64,000 nucleotides of DNA from Azophilus sp965221755 (GTDB taxonomy: Bacteria; Pseudomonadota; Gammaproteobacteria; Pseudomonadales; Azotimanducaceae). The notes beneath the pieces were generated by a model. That model made no database searches and had not been told where the DNA came from. It saw only the letters and a list, made by a program, of their open reading frames with translations. This document shows, one piece after another, positions 58,200 through 64,000 of the stretch. A program made the position numbers and the translations under genes. Location: NCBI GenBank assembly GCA_965221755.1, contig OZ244921.1:1922001-1986000 (forward strand), read 5' to 3'. Position 1 is the first letter of the stretch; each line of letters starts with the position of its first letter.

Positions 58200-60815
58200 A
58201 TGTCTGAAATGACCCCTGCCCAGGGGCGCGAAATACTTCCGGTCAACATCGAGGACGAGCTTCGCCAGTCCTATCTGGACTACGCGATGAGCGTGATCGT
58301 CGGCCGCGCCCTGCCCGACGTGCGCGACGGCTTGAAGCCGGTCCATCGTCGGGTGCTGTTCACCATGAACGAGCTGAACAACACCCACAGCCGTCCCTAC
58401 ATGAAGTCGGCGCGGGTGGTCGGCGACGTCATGGGCAAGTACCACCCCCACGGCGACGTCGCCATCTACGACACCGTCGTGCGCATGGCCCAGGCCTTCG
58501 CCATGCGCTACCTGCTGGTCGATGGCCAAGGCAACTTCGGCTCCGTTGACGGCGACCCGCCGGCGGCCATGCGCTACACCGAGGTGCGCATGGCGCGGCT
58601 GGCATCCGATTTGCTGGCGGATCTCGACAAGGAGACCGTGCCCTTCACGCCCAACTACGACGACACCCTGACCATGCCCGAGGTGCTGCCGACCCGGGTG
58701 CCCAACCTGTTGGTCAACGGCAGCTCCGGCATCGCCGTCGGCATGGCCACCAACATCCCGCCCCACAACCTGAACGAGACGGTGGCTGGCGTCATGGCCT
58801 TGATGGACGATCCGCAAATCAGCATCGATGGCCTGATGGAGCGCATTCAGGGTCCGGACTTCCCCACTGCGGGCATCATCAACGGCCGCGCCGGCATCGT
58901 CCAAGCCTACCGAACCGGGCGCGGCCGCATCCACGTCCGCGCCCGGGCGCAAGTGCGACACGACGACAAGAGTGGCCGCGACGTCATCGTCATCACCGAG
59001 ATCCCCTACCAGCTCAACAAGTCGCGCCTGATCGAGAAGATCGCCGAACTGGTCAAGGACAAGCGCATTGAGGGCATCACCGAGCTGCGCGACGAGTCCG
59101 ACAAGGACGGCCTGCGCATCGTCATCGAACTGCGCCGCGGCGAGCCCGGCGAAGTGGTCCTGAACAACCTCTACGCCCAAACCCAACTGCAATCCGTTTA
59201 CGGCATCAACTGCGTGGCCTTGGTTGACGGCCAGCCGCGGCTGCTCAACTTGAAGCAGATGCTGGAGGCCTTCCTGCAGCACCGCAAGGAAGTGGTCACC
59301 CGGCGCACGCTGTTCCTGCTGCAGCGGGCGCGGCGGCGCGGCCACCTGCTCGAGGGGCAGGCGGTGGCTCTGGCGAACATCGAGGCGGTCATCGACCTGA
59401 TCCGCAGCTCGCCATCGGCCGCCGAGGCACGGGACGCCCTCATGGGCCGCGGCTGGGTTTCGGAGAACGTGGAGGCGCTGCTTGCCCGGGCCGGGGCGGA
59501 CGCCTGCCGTCCGGACGGCTTGGGCGATGAGTTCGGCCTGCGCGACGGCGCCTATCACCTGTCCGCGGATCAGGCCCAGGCGATTCTCGATCTGCGCCTG
59601 CATCGGCTGACGGCCTTGGAGCAGGACAAGCTGATGGCCGACTACCAGGGTATTCTGGACGAGATCGGCGAGTTGGAAGCCATCCTCGGCAGTGCTGAGC
59701 GCTTGGCGCAGGTCATTCGCGAGGAGCTTACGGCCGTGCTCGACGCCTACGGCGACGAGCGCCGCACCGAGATCATCGCCAGCCATGAGGATCTGTCGGT
59801 CGAGGATCTGATCGCGGTCGAGGATCTGGTGGTGACCATCTCCCACAAGGGCTACGCCAAGACCCAGCCGCTGGACGTTTACCAAGCCCAGCGGCGGGGC
59901 GGGCGCGGCAAGGTGGCCGCCTCGGTGCGCGATGAGGACTTCGTCGAGCACCTTTTGATCGCCAACAGCCACGCCACCCTGCTGTGCTTTTCCAACCGGG
60001 GCAAGGTCTATTGGCTGCGCGTGTTCCGCATCCCCCAAGGCAGCCGCAACGCCAAGGGGCAGCCGCTGATCAACCTGCTGCCCCTTGAGCAAGGCGAGCG
60101 CCTGACCTCGTTCCTGCCGGTGAGCCAGTTCGACGACGACCGCTTCGTGTTCATGGCCACCGCCGACGGCACCGTCAAGAAGACCGAACTCTCGCAATTC
60201 TCCCGGCCCCGCTCCAGCGGCCTGATCGCCTTGGGGCTGGCCGAGGGCGACACCTTGGTGGGCGCCGCCATCACCGACGGCCGCTGCGACGTGCTGCTGA
60301 CCGCCAGCTCCGGCAAGGCGGCGCGCTTTGCGGAGTCGGACGTCCGGGCCATGGGACGCGCCGCCCGAGGCGTACGGGGCATTCGCCTGCTGGGCGGCCA
60401 GCGGGTGATCTCGCTGGTGATCCCCGCCGCGGACGGCCACCTGCTCACGGCCAGCGCCAACGGCTACGGCAAGCGCACCCGAATCAGCGAGTTTCCGACC
60501 AAGGGGCGCGGCGCCCAAGGCGTGATCGCCATGAAGGCCAGCCAGCGCAACGGCGAGCTGGTCGCCGCCGTGCAGGTGTTCGAGGGTGATGAGCTCATGC
60601 TCATCAGCGACATGGGCACCTTGGTGCGCATCGGCACGGCCGGCATCTCGATCATCAGCCGCAACGCCCAAGGCGTGCGGCTGATCAACCTGCGCGGCGA
60701 GGAGCGGCTGAACAGCGTCGCCTGCATCTTTCTGCGAGGGGCGGACCCCTCGCGCTCCCCGGCTGAAGGCTCCACTGAAACCAGCTTGAACGGAGACGAA
60801 CCGGAAGATGAGTGA
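58200..60815 (+). CDS. gyrA: DNA gyrase subunit A
   Basis: Breakage-reunion subunit of gyrase. The 871 residues carry the active-site Y126 (AMRYTEVRM), the quinolone region HPHGDVAIYDTVVRMAQ, and the GyrA box QRRGGRG in the C-terminal wrapping domain, which separates it from ParC. The residue matching E. coli S83 is valine (V87), while the D87 equivalent (D91) is kept. The C-terminal tail is extended by sequence from a palindromic repeat (60732-60769, encoding RGADPSRSPAEG). I prefer ATG 58200, giving MSEMTPAQG; a longer frame opens at 58182. It overlaps serC by 8 bp. Same gene order as Pseudomonas. Confidence 0.97.
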   Translation: MSEMTPAQGREILPVNIEDELRQSYLDYAMSVIVGRALPDVRDGLKPVHRRVLFTMNELNNTHSRPYMKSARVVGDVMGKYHPHGDVAIYDTVVRMAQAFAMRYLLVDGQGNFGSVDGDPPAAMRYTEVRMARLASDLLADLDKETVPFTPNYDDTLTMPEVLPTRVPNLLVNGSSGIAVGMATNIPPHNLNETVAGVMALMDDPQISIDGLMERIQGPDFPTAGIINGRAGIVQAYRTGRGRIHVRARAQVRHDDKSGRDVIVITEIPYQLNKSRLIEKIAELVKDKRIEGITELRDESDKDGLRIVIELRRGEPGEVVLNNLYAQTQLQSVYGINCVALVDGQPRLLNLKQMLEAFLQHRKEVVTRRTLFLLQRARRRGHLLEGQAVALANIEAVIDLIRSSPSAAEARDALMGRGWVSENVEALLARAGADACRPDGLGDEFGLRDGAYHLSADQAQAILDLRLHRLTALEQDKLMADYQGILDEIGELEAILGSAERLAQVIREELTAVLDAYGDERRTEIIASHEDLSVEDLIAVEDLVVTISHKGYAKTQPLDVYQAQRRGGRGKVAASVRDEDFVEHLLIANSHATLLCFSNRGKVYWLRVFRIPQGSRNAKGQPLINLLPLEQGERLTSFLPVSQFDDDRFVFMATADGTVKKTELSQFSRPRSSGLIALGLAEGDTLVGAAITDGRCDVLLTASSGKAARFAESDVRAMGRAARGVRGIRLLGGQRVISLVIPAADGHLLTASANGYGKRTRISEFPTKGRGAQGVIAMKASQRNGELVAAVQVFEGDELMLISDMGTLVRIGTAGISIISRNAQGVRLINLRGEERLNSVACIFLRGADPSRSPAEGSTETSLNGDEPEDE
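60732..60769 (-). repeat. Palindromic coding repeat at the gyrA 3' end
   Basis: Reads GCGAGGGGC, GGA, CCCCTCGCGCTCCCC and GCTGAAGG on the plus strand; on the minus strand it matches the 45-bp unit repeated three times in fau (36595-36727) with a few substitutions. It lies in the last 30 codons, outside the conserved gyrase domain. Confidence 0.75.
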
Positions 60816-61890
60816 GCGAACGTTCAATTTCTCGGCGGGACCGGCGGCCTTGCCCGAAGAGGTGCTCAAGCAAGTGCGCGGGGAGCTGCTCGACTACCGC
60901 GGCAGCGGCATGTCGGTGATGGAGATGAGCCACCGAAGCCCCGAGTTCATCGAGATCGCCGAGACCGCCGAGGCCGACCTGCGCGCCCTGCTCGGCGCGC
61001 CGGACGACTATCGGCTGCTGTTCCTGCAGGGTGGAGCGACCACTCAGTTCTCTGCCGTGCCGCTGAACCTGCTCGGCGGCAAGGAGTGCGCGGACTACAT
61101 CGAGACCGGCTCCTGGTCCACGAAGGCCATTAAGGAGGCGCGGCGCCACTGCAACGTCAACGTTGCGGCCACCGCCGCCGCCGAGGGCTTCAACCAGATT
61201 CCGCCGCTCGACGCCTGGCGACTCGACGGCAGCGCCGCCTACCTGCACATCTGCGGCAACGAGACCATCGGCGGCGTGCAGTTCCACAGCTATCCCGACT
61301 GCAGCGCTCCCCTAGTCGCCGACCTCTCCTCCGAACTGCTCTCGCGGCCCATCGACGTGACCCGGTTCGGGCTGATCTACGCCGGCGCCCAGAAGAACGT
61401 CGGTCCGGCGGGCCTGACCTTGGTGATCGCGCGCGAGGACCTGCTCGGCCGGGCGGCGGCGCATACGCCCGCGATGCTCGACTACGCCGTGCAGGCCAAG
61501 GCCGGCTCCATGTCCAACACCCCGCCCACCTTCGCCTGGTACGTGGCGGGGCTGGTCTTCAAGTGGTTGCTCGGCCTTGGCGGACTTGCGGGCATCGCAG
61601 CGCGCAATGCGGCCAAGGCGGGGCGGCTTTACGCAGCCGTGGACGCCAGCGACTTCTATCGTTCGCCGGTTGCCGTCGCCGACCGATCGCTGATGAACGT
61701 GCCCTTCACCTTGGCCGACCCCCGCCTTGACGCCGCCTTCCTCAAAGGCGCTAAGGCGCGGGGCCTGACCAACCTCAAAGGTCACCGCAGCGTCGGCGGC
61801 ATGCGGGCCAGCCTCTACAACGCCGTGCCCGAAGCGGCGGTGACGGCCCTAGTGGAATACATGAACGAATTCGAGCGGGAGTCCACATGA
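60808..61890 (+). CDS. serC: Phosphoserine aminotransferase
   Basis: PLP enzyme for serine and pyridoxine synthesis. The 360 residues open RTFNFSAGPAALPEEVLKQV, with SVMEMSHRSPEF, LQGGATTQFSAVP, and the PLP lysine K196 in GLIYAGAQKNVGPAGL. The C-terminal RSVGGMRASLYNAVPE is as in the family. ATG 60808 overlaps the gyrA end by 8 bp. Between serC and pheA (61891-61981) a 32-codon frame from ATG 61887 overlaps the serC stop; I do not call it a gene. Confidence 0.97.
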   Translation: MSERTFNFSAGPAALPEEVLKQVRGELLDYRGSGMSVMEMSHRSPEFIEIAETAEADLRALLGAPDDYRLLFLQGGATTQFSAVPLNLLGGKECADYIETGSWSTKAIKEARRHCNVNVAATAAAEGFNQIPPLDAWRLDGSAAYLHICGNETIGGVQFHSYPDCSAPLVADLSSELLSRPIDVTRFGLIYAGAQKNVGPAGLTLVIAREDLLGRAAAHTPAMLDYAVQAKAGSMSNTPPTFAWYVAGLVFKWLLGLGGLAGIAARNAAKAGRLYAAVDASDFYRSPVAVADRSLMNVPFTLADPRLDAAFLKGAKARGLTNLKGHRSVGGMRASLYNAVPEAAVTALVEYMNEFEREST

Positions 61891-61981
61891 GCGTGGACTG
61901 GGAGACGAGCGGCAACGCCGTGTCCAAACCGGCAGCGATGGCGTGGGGCCATGCCGTGAGCCAACTGCGGGGGGAATTAGC

Positions 61982-63091
61982 TTGAGCGGGGACAACAGGG
62001 CGCTGGCGCCGTTGCGGGAACGCATTGATGCGATCGACGCGGAACTGCAGAAACTGCTCAACGAGCGCGCCAGCCTGGCCCTCGAAGTGGGGCGCATCAA
62101 GCAGGCCGCGCCGGGCGGCGAGCCGCCGGTTTACTATCGTCCCGAACGGGAAGCGCAGATCTTGAACGCCTTAAGGGCGCGCAACCAAGGCCCGCTCTCC
62201 GACGACGACATCGCCCGTCTCTTCCGCGAGATCATTTCCTGCTGCCTGTCCCTGGAGCAGCCGCTCAGCGTGGCCTACTTGGGTCCGGCGGGCACCTACA
62301 CCGAAATGGCCGCATTGGCCCAATTCGGCCGCTTTGCCGGAACCCGCCCGCTGTCCGCCATCGACGAGGTGTTCCGCGAAGTGGAGAACGGCGGCGTCCA
62401 TTTCGGGGTCGTGCCGGTCGAGAACTCCACCGAAGGCATGGTCAACCACACCTTGGACTGCTTCATGGAGTTCCCCCGCAAGGTGCGCATCTGCGCCGAG
62501 GTGGAGCTGCCCATCCACCACGCCTTCATCGTCCACAAGGACCGCGGCGACGCCGCCGAGGGGCTGGCCGGGATCGTCTCCCATGCCCAATCCCTGGCCC
62601 AATGCCGAGGGTGGCTCGACACCCACTGCCCGGGCATCGAGCGCGTGGCGGTGGCCAGCAACGCCGAGGCGGCGCTGCGGGTCGCCCAAGACCCGAATTG
62701 GGGCGCCATCGCCGGGGAGATGGCGGCCGAGCGCTACGGCTTGAAGGTGGCGGCGAGGAGCATCGAGGACCTGCCGGACAACAAGACCCGCTTCCTGGTG
62801 CTCGGCCGCCAGGACGTGGGGCCGAGCGGACAGGACAAGTCCTCCATCCTGGTATCGACCAGGAACGAGCCGGGCGCCCTGTTTCGGGTGCTGGAGCCCT
62901 TCCATCGGCACGGGATTTCCCTGACGCGCATCGAAACCCGTCCGGCCCGCTCCGGGGACTGGTCCTACGTCTTCTTCATCGACTTCGACGGCCACGCCGA
63001 GCAGCCCATCGTGCGCCAAGCCTTGGATGACGTGGCGGAGGTGGCCCTGGAGGTTCGCATCCTCGGCTGCTACCCCCGCTCGGTGATGTGA
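61982..63091 (+). CDS. pheA: Bifunctional chorismate mutase/prephenate dehydratase (P-protein)
   Basis: Makes phenylpyruvate from chorismate on the way to phenylalanine. The 369 residues comprise an AroQ-type mutase (about 5-95: LRERIDAIDAELQKLLNERASLALEVGRIKQ, shown here by its first and last elements LRERIDAID and VGRIKQ), the dehydratase (about 100-280: YLGPAGTYTEMAA, VPVENSTEGMVNHTLD, NKTRFLVLG with the catalytic Thr), and an ACT domain (about 290-365) with the feedback-related LTRIETRPAR. The start is TTG 61982, with GGGGG upstream. Its last base overlaps the hisC ATG. Confidence 0.96.
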   Translation: MSGDNRALAPLRERIDAIDAELQKLLNERASLALEVGRIKQAAPGGEPPVYYRPEREAQILNALRARNQGPLSDDDIARLFREIISCCLSLEQPLSVAYLGPAGTYTEMAALAQFGRFAGTRPLSAIDEVFREVENGGVHFGVVPVENSTEGMVNHTLDCFMEFPRKVRICAEVELPIHHAFIVHKDRGDAAEGLAGIVSHAQSLAQCRGWLDTHCPGIERVAVASNAEAALRVAQDPNWGAIAGEMAAERYGLKVAARSIEDLPDNKTRFLVLGRQDVGPSGQDKSSILVSTRNEPGALFRVLEPFHRHGISLTRIETRPARSGDWSYVFFIDFDGHAEQPIVRQALDDVAEVALEVRILGCYPRSVM

Positions 63092-64000
63092 TGAGCGCGC
63101 CAGTCAACCCCCACATCGCCCGCCTGAGTCCCTATCAGCCGGGTCGGCCCATCGACGAGGTGGCGCGGGAGTTGGGCCTTGAGCAGGTGGTGAAGCTCGC
63201 CAGCAACGAAAACCCGCGCGGCCCGGCGCCGGCGGTGCGCGAGCGCATTCAGGGCGCCATGGGCGAGCTGTCCCGCTACCCCGACGCCAACGGCCATGCC
63301 TTGAAGCGGCGGCTGGCCATCCATCACGACCTCGAGCCGCACCGCATCACGCTCGGCAACGGCTCCAACGACGTGCTCGAGCTGGCCGCCAAGCTCACCT
63401 TGGGGCCGGGCACGGAAGGCATCATGTCCGCCCATGGCTTCATCGTTTACAAGCTGGCGATCATCGGCTGCGGGGCCACCTTGGTCACCGTGCCCGCCAA
63501 GGCCTATGGCTGCGATCTTGCGGCCATGCTGGAGCGGGTCACGGACGCCACCCGCATCGTCTTCATCGCCAATCCGAACAATCCCACCGGCACCTCGGTC
63601 GGCGAGGCGGAATTAACCGACTTTCTCGACCGGCTGCCGCCCCGGGTGTGGGCGGTGCTTGACGAGGCCTACGCCGAATACGTCCATGCGCCCGACCATC
63701 CTGACGGCCGGGCGCTGCTGGAGCGCTACCCGAACCTGATCGTCACCCGCACCTTCTCCAAGATCCATGCCTTGGCCGGCTTGCGCATCGGCTACGCCCT
63801 GAGCTCCGCCGAGGCCGCCGACCTGATGAACCGCGCCCGGCAGCCGTTCAACGTCAGCAGCTTGGGCTTGGCCGCCGCCGAAGCCGCCTTGGATGAGACC
63901 GCCTTCGTGGCCGAGAGCTCCGCCCTGAACCGCGACGGGCTCGCGGCGCTGGAGGCCGGACTTCGCCAGCTCGGCTACCCGCCGCTGCCTTCGGCGGGCA
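63091..64000 (+). CDS. hisC: Histidinol-phosphate aminotransferase (cut by the right edge)
   Basis: Fold-type I PLP aminotransferase; the first 303 residues are present. Seen: LSPYQPGRPIDEVARELG, KLASNENPRGPAP, LGNGSNDVLELAAK, IANPNNPTGT, LDEAYAEYV and the PLP lysine in RTFSKIHALAGLRIGYA. This is the HisC2-type gene that follows pheA in Pseudomonas; such enzymes may also act on phenylpyruvate or arogenate. ATG 63091 shares one base with the pheA stop. Confidence 0.95.
   Translation, partial: MSAPVNPHIARLSPYQPGRPIDEVARELGLEQVVKLASNENPRGPAPAVRERIQGAMGELSRYPDANGHALKRRLAIHHDLEPHRITLGNGSNDVLELAAKLTLGPGTEGIMSAHGFIVYKLAIIGCGATLVTVPAKAYGCDLAAMLERVTDATRIVFIANPNNPTGTSVGEAELTDFLDRLPPRVWAVLDEAYAEYVHAPDHPDGRALLERYPNLIVTRTFSKIHALAGLRIGYALSSAEAADLMNRARQPFNVSSLGLAAAEAALDETAFVAESSALNRDGLAALEAGLRQLGYPPLPSAG

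Noticed and set aside
58161..60869. 902-codon open frame on the minus strand opposite gyrA, and similar very long frames at 47276-49429, 34146-36194, 14520-16400, 16077-17924 and 30019-32094
   Set aside because: High-GC codon bias leaves antisense frames open. The proteins are rich in His, Gln, Arg and Gly without motifs, while the opposite strands encode clear conserved enzymes.
61887..61985. 32-codon frame between serC and pheA
   Set aside because: The ATGA overlap with serC looks attractive, but the sequence has no recognisable features and ends at the pheA start region. It could be a leader for pheA, yet there is no run of phenylalanine codons.
1..64000. tRNA, rRNA or insertion sequence genes
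   Set aside because: No T-arm/anticodon patterns, rRNA segments, or transposase motifs were found on reading both strands; the scan was by eye, so a degraded element could be missed.

Overview
The window is a high-GC, gene-dense chromosomal segment that I read as a gammaproteobacterium, probably an uncultured or poorly described one. Three kinds of evidence point there. First, several neighbourhoods match gene orders I know from Pseudomonas and relatives: glnE-ilvE-waaF-waaC-waaG-waaP, 6S RNA-fau plus ilvA divergent from rpiA, metK divergent from tkt/pgk, gshB-tonB, and gyrA-serC-pheA-hisC. Second, it has a cbb3 oxidase operon, a FabV-type enoyl reductase and an LPS inner-core cluster. Third, a 6S RNA with typical gammaproteobacterial sequence is present. 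No rRNA, tRNA, CRISPR array, prophage or intact insertion sequence was recognised.

Layout. 1-3260 (minus): ccoNOQP, cut at the left edge, with a Yip1-like membrane protein upstream. 3261-5601: two tandem copies of a dispersed hairpin repeat, an LLM-class oxidoreductase, another repeat copy, a broken RelB/DinJ antitoxin gene and an NRDE/TANGO2-family gene. 5794-10318 (plus): lgt-thyA-folA-AcoX-like kinase-fabV, mostly overlapping. 10451-13380: membrane adenylate cyclase, Uma2-family protein and hemE. 13429-18903: GNAT protein, RRM protein, ilvD, argA and argE. 18904-21905 is an accessory islet: a promoter with a perfect palindromic operator driving a small secreted Cys protein, a partial and internally deleted argE copy, tandem MetJ-like boxes, and a convergent type II restriction-modification pair. 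21906-32223 (plus): glnE, ilvE and the LPS core genes, which include a two-domain WaaG-WaaG fusion and a two-domain kinase fusion. 32477-35870 (minus): hemB and a TonB-dependent receptor. 36155-41405: 6S RNA, fau with an in-frame palindromic repeat insertion, def, ilvA, rpiA, a glutamine amidotransferase and an AT-richer orphan. 41452-46008 (minus): frameshifted GlcD-like oxidase, pgk and tkt. 46184-49979 (plus): metK, rsmE, gshB and tonB. 50221-57910 (plus): a large TonB-dependent receptor, two amidohydrolases and two paralogous secreted proteins. 58200-64000 (plus): gyrA-serC-pheA-hisC, cut at the right edge.

How it fits together. Most genes are housekeeping: amino acid, folate, haem and LPS biosynthesis, respiration and translation. 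The receptor-amidohydrolase-secreted protein block looks like an uptake and processing locus, powered by the TonB encoded just upstream. The unusual layer is repetitive DNA: a roughly 100-nt three-hairpin intergenic element with at least seven copies, and a separate palindromic element that sits inside reading frames (three tandem copies in fau, one inverted copy at the gyrA 3' end). The best candidates for something undescribed are these repeats, the paralogous CPNPHGWPC secreted proteins, the operator-controlled small secreted protein bracketed by argE repeats, and the tandem WaaG fusion. All calls come from reading the sequence; no database search was possible.
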